A stretch of DNA of 64,000 nt from Mermis nigrescens (GCA_036768485.1 JAVLUZ010000154.1:30234345-30298344), one strand, 5' to 3'; counted from the first letter of the stretch, positions 35,501 to 45,008 are shown. Made by a program: numbers and translations. Notes: generated by a model not told the origin, from the sequence alone.

Positions 35501-36157
35501 ATGCAATCATTAAAAATGCTTTTTGAGCATCCTTTCACGTGTATAGTTTCTGGACCAACAAAGTCCGGGAAGACATCCTTCATTCAACAAATAATTCAAA
35601 ATAGAGAAAGGCTCATAAATACTAAAATATCAAAAATTTGGTGGTGTTATACAGAGAATCAACCACTCTACCAAAAAGTAAAAAACGTCACATTTGTAGA
35701 AGGTTTTCCAGATTTTAATCGCATTAAGCAATATAGTCCAACACCACAGTTAGTGGTGTTGGATGATTTAATGCAAGAAAGCAAAGGCAAGCCACAGTTA
35801 ATTCAGCTCTTCACTCGTGGTTGTCATCATTGGAATGTCAGCCTTATTCATGTTGTTCACAATTTATTTTTCGATGGTCTTCGAACTTCGCGAGTGAATT
35901 CAGATTATATAGTGCTGCTTAAAAATCCAAGTGATAAACTGCAAGCACAGGTTTTAGCACGCCAGCTTTATCCTTCGAATTCAAAATATTTCTTAGAAGC
36001 CTTTATTGATGCAACTAGTCAGCCCCATGGTTACCTTTTGATCGATTTGACACAAAATGCTAATGATCTATATAGGCTAAAAACAGACATTTTCAGTACC
36101 CATCCAACTGTTTATATCCCAAAATCTATAAATAATAATAATGCAAGAGATAATTGA
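35501..36157 (+). CDS. Genome-packaging ATPase (A32/FtsK-HerA-like)
   Basis: This 218-residue protein has a Walker A motif GPTKSGKTS at residues 18-26 and a Walker B motif LVVLDD at 84-89, followed by the HVVHNLF region expected at the sensor position. Polintons, adenovirus-like elements and large DNA viruses carry an ATPase of this size and layout, which drives DNA into the preformed capsid. It is the first gene of a tight plus-strand cluster; the next gene starts seven bases after its stop. The reading frame is intact. Confidence 0.85.
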   Translation: MQSLKMLFEHPFTCIVSGPTKSGKTSFIQQIIQNRERLINTKISKIWWCYTENQPLYQKVKNVTFVEGFPDFNRIKQYSPTPQLVVLDDLMQESKGKPQLIQLFTRGCHHWNVSLIHVVHNLFFDGLRTSRVNSDYIVLLKNPSDKLQAQVLARQLYPSNSKYFLEAFIDATSQPHGYLLIDLTQNANDLYRLKTDIFSTHPTVYIPKSINNNNARDN

Positions 36158-36163
36158 AAAGAA

Positions 36164-36514
36164 ATGGCTCCAAATCGTCTCAAACGCAACATTGGCTGCT
36201 TACATTTATTAAATACAGCTAAGCAAGCTCAGAGGGATGCTATTATAAATACGGCTAGTAAGGATCAAATTTTATGTGTTTGTGACTGTGCGCGTAATTT
36301 TTTGAAGGGTAATATTCCATTTTCCGATCAAGAGATTCGAAAATTACTACGATATCAAAAGCAAATAAGGTACTTGGGTAATAATAAAAAGGCATCAACA
36401 AAGGAAAGGAAAAACGTCATCATTCAAAACGGTGGTTTTTTACCCTTCTTACTTACTCCGATTCTTTCAGTAGTTGGTAGTTTGATAGCAGATGCAATAA
36501 TTGGGAAAAAATGA
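36164..36514 (+). CDS. Small basic virion-type protein with hydrophobic C-terminus
   Basis: 116 residues, highly basic in the middle (KKASTKERKN), with a hydrophobic, glycine-rich C-terminal segment GGFLPFLLTPILSVVGSLI at about residues 92-110. Proteins of this shape recur next to the capsid genes of Polinton-like elements, and adenovirus pX (mu) has a comparable GGxLPxL tail. By position and shape I infer a core or membrane-active minor virion protein. Its stop overlaps the start of the next gene (36511), which suggests co-transcription. Confidence 0.6.
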   Translation: MAPNRLKRNIGCLHLLNTAKQAQRDAIINTASKDQILCVCDCARNFLKGNIPFSDQEIRKLLRYQKQIRYLGNNKKASTKERKNVIIQNGGFLPFLLTPILSVVGSLIADAIIGKK

Positions 36515-37083
36515 AGCATACTGAAAAAACGATTCTCGTCCCAGCTGATATAACTGAGCGTTCTAAGCCAATAGACGCAGTGTTTAATTCACTGAACAAT
36601 GAAATGGAAAAGATTCTCAAGTGCAAAAATATACCAAGTGAAATAAAATTAGTCAAATATAATCAAGTTTTACAGACATTTAGTAGATTACAAGAGAAGA
36701 GACGGCAACCTTATGAATTGAATATAGTAGAAAATACAGGCGAGGGAGTCAGTGATGACGAAATATTGGCAGATATTCCTAAAACGCATTTGCAAGTTGC
36801 AGAAAGATTTCTAAATGATATGCGCAAAAATCCTAATATTGAAATAGAGTCCAATGGTGAACTAGTAATTAACGGACAAAAGATTTATGGCTCTAATGTT
36901 GTTGATTTGGTGCATCAGTTTTCTCGAGACCAAAGAATTAGTGGACTTCCAGGTACAAAAGAGTTGTCAGTCATACTTGATCGTTCCAATATACCTCTTA
37001 AAAACGTTGGCAATAAAAAACTTAGACACTCTTTTGCAACAGCACGGACTGATGCAAATTTCAATTGGGATGAAAGTCTATAA
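36511..37083 (+). CDS. Unrecognised 190-residue protein of the Polinton-like element
   Basis: A soluble, charged protein without signal peptide, membrane helix or obvious motif. It starts four bases before the end of the preceding gene. The segment YNQVLQTFSRLQEKRRQPYE may form a helix. Being inside the virion cluster it is likely structural or assembly-related, but nothing in the sequence proves that. Confidence 0.55.
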   Translation: MKHTEKTILVPADITERSKPIDAVFNSLNNEMEKILKCKNIPSEIKLVKYNQVLQTFSRLQEKRRQPYELNIVENTGEGVSDDEILADIPKTHLQVAERFLNDMRKNPNIEIESNGELVINGQKIYGSNVVDLVHQFSRDQRISGLPGTKELSVILDRSNIPLKNVGNKKLRHSFATARTDANFNWDESL

Positions 37084-37123
37084 ATATTAATTAATACATT
37101 ATAAAATAAGAAGAATTATTAAA

Positions 37124-37573
37124 ATGCATGTTAAATTCAATCCGGACGATTTTAATCTGTGGTTAGAGTACTATAGTGGGCAGGCCGCCCAAACAGGCTA
37201 TGGACTGGAAGGATTTCGAGGGACTCCATACCAACGAGGTGGTGGCTTAGGCAGTTTTTTCCGGTCTTTGTTTAGAATGGCTGTTCCAGTTTTGAAATCT
37301 ATAGGGAGAAATGTTGGAAAACACGCCCTAGTTGCAGGGGCAAATATTGCAACGGATGTTGCCCAAGGGAAACCGCTTTTTCGGTCAACTAAGGAACATT
37401 CAAAACGAGAAGCATCGCAACTTTTCGATGAAGCCTCTAAAGCTCTACAACAACAATCTGGCGAGGGTTTGGGTAGTCGGCTAAAGTCTATAAATATGAA
37501 TACAAACGATTCATTTACAAGGTTAATGACAAAACATGGCTCTAATAGACGCCAAATCAATTCCGAGTACTAA
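37124..37573 (+). CDS. Minor capsid protein, adenovirus pVI-like in layout
   Basis: 149 residues. After a glycine-rich linker (YQRGGGLGSFFRSLFRM) comes an amphipathic helix AVPVLKSIGRNVGKHALVAG and then DVAQGK. This matches the look of pVI-type proteins, whose amphipathic helix disrupts membranes and which link hexon to the core. It overlaps the capsid candidate by 38 bases. In adenoviruses pVI, hexon and protease are consecutive in the same order as here. The assignment rests on layout and composition. Confidence 0.6.
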   Translation: MHVKFNPDDFNLWLEYYSGQAAQTGYGLEGFRGTPYQRGGGLGSFFRSLFRMAVPVLKSIGRNVGKHALVAGANIATDVAQGKPLFRSTKEHSKREASQLFDEASKALQQQSGEGLGSRLKSINMNTNDSFTRLMTKHGSNRRQINSEY

Positions 37574-38834
37574 AACTGAGTTGGATCTTTTTACAGTTCC
37601 CCCAACTCAGGTTGTTATAAAACGGGGATTTTGGGATGAAATTCAACCAATGCATCCGATCACAAATGAGGGACCATATGAATTTCGAATACCAGCCGAT
37701 CCACATTACTTACAATTGAATAAAAATTACATTTATATGACTTTTAGGATTAAACAACCAGTTGTGGCGGCAGCGGCAGCAGTACCCGACTATGCACCTA
37801 TCAATTTGATTGGAAAAACGTTCTTTAGACAAGTAAAGTGTTTTTTGGGCGGGCAATTAGTTTTTGACAGTTCTGATAAATACGCATATAGGGCATATTT
37901 TGAAACAGAATTAAATTATGGGTTTGATGCAAAAAAGTCTCATTTACAGTCAGCTTTATATTTTCGCGAACATGGAAAAAATGTTGATACTAAAGACAAT
38001 GAGGGGTTTAAAGAGAGAGCGACATATTTCAAAAATGATAAAATTGTGGAAGTTTCGGCTCCTCTTCACATTGATTTTTTTCTCCAGGACAGATATTTGT
38101 TGAATTTTACCGACCTAAGGCTAGAATTACATAGAAACAGTAATAACTTTGTTCTACAATGCTTTGAGGATGTTAATTTAGAGCTAGAAATCTTACAAAT
38201 GAAGTTTTTCATACGCAAAGTAGAAGTTTTAGATAGCTTAAATTTAGCTCTAGAGCAAACCTTATTGTCATACACGGCAAAGTATCCTATACGACGGATA
38301 TCAATGACGAACCTACACATTTCAAATCCATCCAGAGAAACACCTAATTATACACTATTCACAGGACAACTTCCTCGACGTATAGTTTTTGCATGTGTTG
38401 AGGGTAGCGCCTATAGAGGCGTACTCTCTAAATCACCCTTCAATTTCAAGCCTTTTGGTATTAATGATGTCAGAGTGACTTGTGGTGGACAAACATTCCC
38501 TACCCAGCCATTCAATATTTCTTTCAAAAATGATAAATATCTACAAGTTTTTAATAATATGTATGAAGCACTCGATATTGGAAAAGATAACAGAAGTAAT
38601 TTTATTAGCAGGGAAGATTTTAGAACGAGTCATTGTTTTTTTGTTTTTGATCTTACTCCAGACGAAGACGATAGCGGGCATTGGGATTTAGTCCGAGAAG
38701 GGACAACTAGTATTTATGTAAGATTTGAAGGTAATTTACCCGATACAGGAGTGGAAATAATTGTTTATGCTGAATTTGACAATTTAATCTTAGTCGATAA
38801 AAATCGTAACACTTTTTATGATTATAACGCTTAA
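37536..38834 (+). CDS. Major capsid protein candidate (F54H12.2-like)
   Basis: 432 residues. The N-terminus carries the conserved-looking TELDLFTVPPTQ, and the beta-rich body includes NLIGKTFFRQVKCFLGG and FYDYNA at the C-terminus. I remember this type as the C. elegans protein F54H12.2 and its many invertebrate homologues, next to the integrase F54H12.3 in that genome. It lies between the pVI-like gene and the protease, the hexon position of adenoviruses. That makes a jelly-roll capsid protein the best guess, although the fold cannot be proven here. The frame is intact, and the start overlaps the preceding gene. Confidence 0.65.
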   Translation: MALIDAKSIPSTKTELDLFTVPPTQVVIKRGFWDEIQPMHPITNEGPYEFRIPADPHYLQLNKNYIYMTFRIKQPVVAAAAAVPDYAPINLIGKTFFRQVKCFLGGQLVFDSSDKYAYRAYFETELNYGFDAKKSHLQSALYFREHGKNVDTKDNEGFKERATYFKNDKIVEVSAPLHIDFFLQDRYLLNFTDLRLELHRNSNNFVLQCFEDVNLELEILQMKFFIRKVEVLDSLNLALEQTLLSYTAKYPIRRISMTNLHISNPSRETPNYTLFTGQLPRRIVFACVEGSAYRGVLSKSPFNFKPFGINDVRVTCGGQTFPTQPFNISFKNDKYLQVFNNMYEALDIGKDNRSNFISREDFRTSHCFFVFDLTPDEDDSGHWDLVREGTTSIYVRFEGNLPDTGVEIIVYAEFDNLILVDKNRNTFYDYNA

Positions 38835-38837
38835 GAG

Positions 38838-39251
38838 ATGAATACTATAGAAGTGTTAAACATTTTGAAGTTTTACTTAAAGAATAGATTTTTTGGAGTT
38901 TTTCCTCTAGATCTTGTTCCACCGATAACAAAATATCCCACCGCTTTAATAGTAAACCTAGATACTAGCAACAAGCCAGGCTCCCACTGGGTTGCATTGT
39001 ATTTTGACATTGATGGGCACTGTGATTACTTTGATAGTTATGGTTATGAACCGACTGAGCTCAAACAATATATAAAGGATAATTCAAGAACGTATACGTA
39101 TAATAATGTACAGATTCAAACATGTCTCATGACTAGCTGTGGCCATATGTGTATATATTTTTTAGTATGGCGCGCCAAAGGCATATCATTCAAGAACATT
39201 GTACTGTCTATGTATCACACAGAAATTTATGAAAATTTCAAAAATTTATAA
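38838..39251 (+). CDS. Adenain-like maturation cysteine protease
   Basis: 137 residues, close to the size of the family core. The catalytic set is visible: H50 in GSHWVALYFD, D66 in YFDSYG, Q94 and C101 in TSCGHMCIYFL. The Q-to-C distance of seven matches adenovirus protease (H54, E71, Q115, C122). Such enzymes cleave capsid precursors inside the assembled particle. The gene starts four bases after the capsid candidate ends, so the two are probably co-expressed. All four key residues are kept. Confidence 0.9.
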   Translation: MNTIEVLNILKFYLKNRFFGVFPLDLVPPITKYPTALIVNLDTSNKPGSHWVALYFDIDGHCDYFDSYGYEPTELKQYIKDNSRTYTYNNVQIQTCLMTSCGHMCIYFLVWRAKGISFKNIVLSMYHTEIYENFKNL

Positions 39252-39287
39252 ATAATAGAACGTATTGTAATAATCAAAAATTGAAAA

Positions 39288-40064
39288 ATGGCAAAACAAT
39301 TTTATATTATATTACCGAGCAATTCGGATCCACTTAATACAGCATCTAGTTTTGTGACTAAACTACCTCGTCAAATAAATTTAACAGGCGAGTGGGAAGT
39401 TGGTCTAGCAGAAGTAATTTATGCAAATACTTGGCATAATGTTGCAAAAGAACAAAACTTTTTGCAATTTTTTGATTTGAAGAACAAAGTTAGGTCAAAA
39501 ATGATTATTCCTCCTAGTAGATATCAAACAATTGATGAGTTATTGAAAATACTTAATAAAGCAATTGCAATGGCTGGTTCTAATGAAAAAAGTGATTATG
39601 TATCTCATTTGAAATTTCAATACAGTGAAATAAGAAAGTATTGTCATATGGTGGTCAATACAAAATACATACGAAGTGTAAAATTAAGTCCACATTTATT
39701 ATACATGTTAGGCTTCTCTGAAAGTCAGTTCAATAATATAGACTATAATATTGAAGATGCAGAGAAAATTACAGTAGCTGATCATTCTCCAGACATGTTA
39801 GGTGGAATGCATAATTTTTACATTTACTGTGACATTGTAGAACCGCAAATAGTCGGTAATGTATTTGCACAGCTGCTACAGGTTGTAAATATTGAGGGAA
39901 AATATTTGGATATAATAAATCATTCATATATAAGTCCACATTATATACCCGTTTTGAAGAAATCTTTTAACACTATTGATATCAATGTAAAAACGGATCA
40001 AGACCAGCTAGTCCCATTTGAATTTGGAAAAACTATAACCAAACTGCATTTTAGAAAATTATAA
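39288..40064 (+). CDS. Penton-like virion protein candidate
   Basis: 258 residues, starting MAKQFYIILPSNSD and continuing TKLPRQINLTGEWEVGLAEV. That opening is shared by many hypothetical proteins of invertebrates found near such elements. The second half contains ESQFNNIDY and IYCDIVEPQIVGNVFAQLL. The length and predicted beta content would suit a single jelly-roll penton base or a spike. It is the last gene of the cluster with an intact frame. The role is inferred only from size and company. Confidence 0.5.
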   Translation: MAKQFYIILPSNSDPLNTASSFVTKLPRQINLTGEWEVGLAEVIYANTWHNVAKEQNFLQFFDLKNKVRSKMIIPPSRYQTIDELLKILNKAIAMAGSNEKSDYVSHLKFQYSEIRKYCHMVVNTKYIRSVKLSPHLLYMLGFSESQFNNIDYNIEDAEKITVADHSPDMLGGMHNFYIYCDIVEPQIVGNVFAQLLQVVNIEGKYLDIINHSYISPHYIPVLKKSFNTIDINVKTDQDQLVPFEFGKTITKLHFRKL

Positions 40065-40096
40065 ATACTGATGTTCAAAGAAAAAATAAAACAATA

Positions 40097-40549
40097 ATGA
40101 TTCTTCTATTATTTTTGACAGTCTATACATACTGTGTGTGGGGAAAATTGTACTTTCTGATGGAAATTACACAGTTTGTGACAAAATTAATAATTATGGA
40201 TATTTATCACAGAGTGTTGAATCAGTTATTCTTAGAGATAGCTGCAATCTCCAGGTTTCTGACTGGAAAGAGCTGACTCAAAAGTACCCCAAATTAGGAT
40301 CAATAAAGTTTTTGCCTTATTGTACTAATTGTTTTAAAAATTGATGAAAACTTTAAAGGCATCAAAATTGAGGGTCGTTGTATAGAAAATATTATGAAAT
40401 GTGAAGAAAGAAGTGATTTAGGTATTCTTACAAATGAAATAGCGGGTTGTATTGCACTGCTGATTACATTCACTCTTCTGTATGTTATTCGTTTCATCAA
40501 AGCTGAAATATTGGAAAGGAAAAATCAAGGCATTGTGTCTCATGTATAG
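40097..40549 (+). pseudogene. Secreted or membrane-anchored protein, broken by two frame changes
   Basis: Three consecutive segments in different frames together have the layout of a type I membrane protein. A hydrophobic N-terminal stretch (from the ATG at 40097, about 16 residues) looks like a signal peptide. A cysteine-containing middle follows in the next frame (about 40138-40341). A hydrophobic helix (ALLITFTLLYVI, near 40455-40490) with a short basic tail ends at the stop at 40547-40549, in the first frame again. Two compensating indels, or an intron-like arrangement, would explain this. As the last gene of the cluster it could be a virion surface protein; no family is recognised. Confidence 0.45.
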
Positions 40550-40624
40550 TTTTTACCAATGAGAAAAAAGTAGTAAGGGGGGTTAAAACATTGTTATGTA
40601 AGTGTGATGTAGAAAAAAGGTAGG

Positions 40625-42093
40625 TTTTGATTGTTGATAAAATTCTAAATACGCGTAGGAGGAATAATAAGACCGAATATCTGGTCCACTGGAGTGGGTA
40701 CCCATCAAAATTTGACTCATGGGTTTCCACGGTAGTCAAACTGTAAATACTTTTGTTTTTTTTTAATTTCCAATCTTTACAAAATAATTTCCAAATTTTA
40801 CAAAATAATTTCCAAATTCTACAAAAAAGTTTCCAAATTTTACAAAAAAATTTCCAAATTTTACAAATAAGTTTCCAAATTTTACAAAAAATTTTCCAAA
40901 TTTTACAAAATAATTTCCAAATTTTACAAAAAATGTCTGATTTTTTCGTTAAACCCGTATCTTCATGTTTTATTGTCTCATAATCTTATTAAGTATTATG
41001 CACGTTTTCAGTGTGTTCATACAAAAGATCTGCAGTCTACAGAGTGATCCTCTAGCTTTAGGTTGGGGGAGATCTGTGCGAGACTGTGGACCCTTTGTAA
41101 CCTTTTTTCAAAACCACCTTTTCCTCACTATGGGTTACTAAATGTTGCCTATGGTAGTTCTGGTGCCCTGTTCTATTGTATTTGTTGAATCTCTCAAATT
41201 TCCAGCTCGGCGAATCAGAAGATACGTGTTGTAGCATACCTACAGTAACCCCATGCACTATATTTTGCTTACGCTATTTTTAACTCGTATACATCTGATA
41301 TTTTGAATTTCAGCTTTATTTAAATGTTAGTTTGTGAGATATAGAAAATCCAGAAAGCTACAGTATACCTACAGTAAGACAATGTGTAAAGAATTTGTGT
41401 GTCACGTATATGCTGTTTCTCAAATTTAAGCTCAATCCGGCCATTGGTTCAAAAAATACGTGTTATAACATAGCTACAGTAAGCCGGTGCACGAATTTCC
41501 ATATACATTATTTTTGGCATGTAGTCTTTACATTCTGAACATTTCAGCTCAATCCGGCCATTAATTAAAAAAATACGTGTTATAACATAGCTACAGTAAG
41601 CCGGTACACGATTTTCCATACACAATATTTTTGGCATGTAGTCTTTATATTCTGAACATTTCAGCTCGATTCAATTATTGGTTCATGATTTATAGCAGTT
41701 TTATGATGTGGTGTAAACTACTTGAGTGTAAAGTGTAAAGTGGTCAAGCGATACCCAAGTTAGAATATTGTATGCATTTAGTATAGTAAGCCGTGTTCAT
41801 AGTTATCCCCTAAAAATAAAATTCTGATAGATTCCCCATTTTTTGTATATCCCCCTGCATTAAATAGGTACTCTTGCTGTAGTGTAAAGTATGCCTGGTT
41901 GACTTGATCCGCAAATTTAAAATAGTCTCCAGTATACCCCATAGTTGAGGTTAACTATAGTGTGACGTCATCCCCTAGATCGCAACACAAAACATATAGC
42001 TTATGCTTCAACACAGGACTGTGCTTCAACACAGCCTATGCTTAAGCACAGGCTATACTTTGTGTTGCGCCCCAGGGGACCTGCTTAACTACT
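40625..42093. repeat. Right inverted terminal repeat of the Polinton-like element
   Basis: Reverse complement of 32585-34031. Its inner end carries a second copy of the chromodomain coding sequence on the plus strand (about 40625-40743), with the more canonical EYLVHWSGYPSKFDSWV, and no integrase core in front of it. A 19-21 base minisatellite at 40765-40935 (unit TTTCCAAATTTTACAAAATA) yields a spurious repetitive ORF. Confidence 0.9.
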
Positions 42094-42715
42094 TGCCTGT
42101 ATATCAACCTAAGTAAGCGGAAGTGATGCCAATCTAAGCGGGAGTACTATTACTAGCACCCACGTTAATCTAAGTCCAAGCCTGGGGAACATAGAGAAGT
42201 TTGAAAAAATCAGTAACTGTTGCGACTATACTTTGTACAGGCGCACAGAGCAGGGTTTTGATGCTTGTGAAAAGAAAGAAGTGACTTGCTGTCTGCCAGT
42301 AGTAGTAGTACGTGGGTCAGTCAGATACCGCGGGCAAACTCCCAAACCTACATTTATTGTGCTTAATGCCTATCACCTCGTTGATCTCAGGTGTAAAAAT
42401 TAATGCATTCAGTTGGCTGCTTTACATCACCCACTCTCGTTTATCGCACTTCACAAACATCATTCTCCTGGGTCCAGGCGACCATATTTACATATTTTCA
42501 CTTTATCTTTATCTTTTTGGTCCCTTTATCTTGCAAATTATCTTTATCTTTCTTAATTTTTTATCTTTATCTTCTAAATTTTAAAATTTCAACTTTATCT
42601 TTTATCTTGCAAAAAATCCTCATCTTTTACAACACTAGTACAAACCCCTCGACCCCCCGCGCCCATGTGTGGACATGACCTTGACCTTCGTTTCTATTAA
42701 TGACGGTGTCGTTAC

Positions 42716-43037
42716 CGCCGCTGTGTGACATGACGTGGATATAAATGTTAATAATCCAATATGGCGTCCAGCTGGCGAAATAAAACGCGATGACAACGAA
42801 CATTCGCTGGGCGATTCTGGCCACCGGCGTTTGATGCCGTAGGCGTATTTTGTACGAATTCAAGCGTCGGCTGCTGGCGCTAAGCTTGAGCAGGATTTTG
42901 ACGTGGAAAAAGGCTATGAGAAACAAAGGGACGCAGAAACCCACCACAAAGAGTCCATAGATTGTATAATGTTCATCGTTAGGTGTCCGAACGTTGTACG
43001 AGCATTTCGTTAATGATATGTTGTTTCCAAAGTTAGC
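42716..43037 (-). CDS. Neuropeptide-type GPCR, middle exon (ECL2, TM5, TM6)
   Basis: Read on the minus strand from the acceptor (TTTAAAAG) just above 43037. Segments in order are ECL2 with the conserved cysteine (NISLTKCSYNV), TM5 (LFVVGFCVPLFLIAFFHV), a basic third loop (RRLNSYKIRLRHQTPV) and TM6 with the SWTPYW variant of CWxP. The exon starts in phase 0, matching the donor of the TM4 exon, and ends in phase 1 at GGCG|GTAACG. An alternative donor, GAAG|GTCAAG about 25 bases on, has the same phase. Features resemble the somatostatin/opioid/allatostatin-C branch. Confidence 0.8.
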
Positions 43038-45008
43038 CTTTTAAATAATATATACCGGATGGCTAATGACCTTTGCTAGGGTATCAGCGCTATAAGTGTA
43101 GAGCTTCGGATCAAACCAAATATACCATTGTATAGAGAATTCAATACGGAATTTATTGATGGCAAATTAAAGATCAATGTGCCTACCAATGGCAAAAGGA
43201 GCACTTTTTAAACGATTGATACAATGTTGATTTTCGAAACTTATCAAAATATTTTCCAAGTTTTGTGCAAAGTTTTATATGAACATCGAGCAGGTCCGAT
43301 TTTGGACTCGATAAAAAGTTTTTTTGTCATTGGTGAGACTGTTTTTGTTCACAACAAAGCGCCTTGCATTGCATGCGAGCTAATGCAAGGCAACGGCTCT
43401 TAAAACAAACGTCAGATTTTGGATGACGGTATCTGTCATGGAGGTTAATTTAAGTGTCACCGAAGCCACTGGAGCCCTTCTAGAAGATGATGTCGAGGCC
43501 CTAATACTTGCCTGACCTGGTCGACAGTCATGTAAAATTTTGCACAAAACGCGGAAAACATTTAGAGAATTTTTGATAATCAATGTAACCTGTTTTGTTA
43601 ATTGTGTTCATGCCCAGATCATTTAGAAGCTGCTTATCACGCAAGTGATGAGCACACTGATTATTGATTAGGCAAAAAAATTTTGTCTGGAATTCTCAAT
43701 CAAGTGGTATATTTTTTGGTCTGATAAGAAACCCCTGGCAGAAGGTTATTAGCCAATCGGTACAACATTGAATGCTTTCTTGGAGAAGGGCAAATGGACG
43801 TCTACATTAGTGTGATCCTTTTAATTAATTTAAGGTCCTTTTCAAGCATTCGTAATGCTTAAATAAGATAATGCGTATTGTGAGCTTTCGCTAGAAGATT
43901 ACAAGCGTGTTCCTCTTTTTCGTGTATAGTTAATTGCGATATAAATACCTTTCAAAAAAGTAATTTTATTTGCAGTAAATCAAAATTTTCTTTGACCAAT
44001 ATTTGTCCTACAACGACTTTTAGAAAGGCGGGTTACAACTTCCGACCTGAACCTGGCTGGATATGTAGGCAGCATAATTAAGGATCCAGTCGTGGGATTG
44101 TGTTCTGCAATCACAACTAAGTGTATAGGGTTCCAGACTGTACATTCTTCCCGACCGTGCAGCCTTTTTGACCAGTCTTTAACCTTCTTAACCGTTGAAA
44201 GTTCGAAACAATACTACATCCTTTCTACCGATTTGCATTGTTCCGACTGTGTTGCCTTCCCGGCTGTGGTTTAGTAACCTCCATGCATGCACAGCTTGGG
44301 AATTCTGGAAGGGGTGGGTGAAATTATAAAGTGCCTTTTTGGGTGAAAAAATGGTAGGTACGCGTCAAAAACATCGTTTTTCAGCGTTTCTTACGATGCT
44401 CTATCTTTCTAGAGCATAAAAATATAAAATAATTTCTAAAAAATTTAAAATGTTGAGACAAATTGAACAAAATTTAGTCAAAACATGAGTAAAACGGCGC
44501 GAAGCGCCGAATATTTGGCACTTTTGAGCAAATAGATAGCTAAAAACGCTTAAAAAGCATCTTTTATAAAATTTTAGGAAAGTTTTTGGGAACTTTCAAA
44601 AAATCACCAATTGTGGGGGGGGGGTGAAAAAATTTTTGCGCGGGGTGAAAATCATTCTGTGGGGGGGGTGAACCCCCTAAACCCCCCACGAGGTCATGTA
44701 TAATAACATTTATACTGTGTGTGCTATATGGCCTTCATGCTCATTAAGGGAATAAATCAGGGGTTTCTAAGATTCATCACTCTGGCAAATTAGATCGAAT
44801 AAGTGCAAATTTTAGGGGACGTTTAATTACGTAAACCTGTCCTTGTTGCACATACTTCGCTATACTTTATCTGTGTAATGAAATTCTTCATCGTGTCGCG
44901 TTAATGTACAACATGCACCTTTCAGTGGATTCACTGTGCAGCTAGAATGTTTATTACTTGCCATGATATTAAATGTAACGATTTATAAAGATAAATCCTT
45001 GACAATCT
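43038..45008. other. GPCR intron (TM4-TM5), proximal part
   Basis: No gene. A very diverged family A element is visible at about 44290-44694 (GGGAATTCTGG start, CCCCCCACGAGG end, internal CATCGTTTTTCAGCGTTTCT and a GGCGCGAAGCGCC hairpin). Confidence 0.5.

Larger units (their letters stand above)
32585..42093. mobile_element. Polinton-like virus/transposon without polymerase B
   Basis: A 9.5 kb element bounded by AGTAGTTAAGCAGG and CCTGCTTAACTACT, with inverted terminal repeats of about 1.45 kb and a perfect 6-bp duplication TGCCTG (32579-32584 and 42094-42099). The 6-bp duplication and AG...CT ends are those of Polintons/Mavericks. Gene content: chromodomain integrase and a small Cys-rich protein (minus strand), then on the plus strand a packaging ATPase, three small proteins, a capsid candidate, an adenain-type protease, a penton-like candidate and a membrane protein. 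There is no DNA polymerase B and no helicase. Several genes are frame-broken, so this copy is not intact. Confidence 0.9.
32276..42638. mobile_element. hAT-like family B element, split by the Polinton-like element
   Basis: Its ends are TAGTGTTGTAAGAG and CTTTTACAACACTA, inverted repeats with an 8-bp duplication GTACAAAC on both sides (32268-32275 and 42639-42646). Just inside both ends are arrays of TTATCTTTATC in inverted orientation (32288-32455 and 42500-42630). The internal part at 42185-42400 matches the copy at 5925-6144. Without the insertion the element would be about 840 bases. No transposase is present. Confidence 0.85.
32148..42671. mobile_element. MITE family A copy, split by a 10 kb nested insertion
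   Basis: The left part (32148-32267) starts CATAACATGGGCAGC and the right part (42647-42671) ends CCCATGTGTG. They are the two ends of one family A element. A perfect 8-bp target duplication GACATGAC flanks the whole at 32140-32147 and 42672-42679. Everything between was inserted later. Confidence 0.85.
30934..42715 (-). other. GPCR intron (TM6-TM7) hosting the nested elements
   Basis: On the minus strand this interval starts after the donor next to 42716 and ends at the acceptor next to 30933. Outside the nest at 32148-42671 (about 30934-32139) it contains no gene I can recognise; a 123-residue minus-strand ORF at 31722-32093 looks spurious. Confidence 0.65.

Noticed and set aside
40753..40983. 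ORF with repeated FQILQ units inside the right terminal repeat
   Set aside because: It is a translation of a 19-21 base minisatellite; the left terminal repeat has the same array.
32585..42093. A polymerase B or helicase gene in the Polinton-like element
   Set aside because: All open frames in the element were considered; none has polymerase B motifs or a second NTPase beyond the packaging ATPase.
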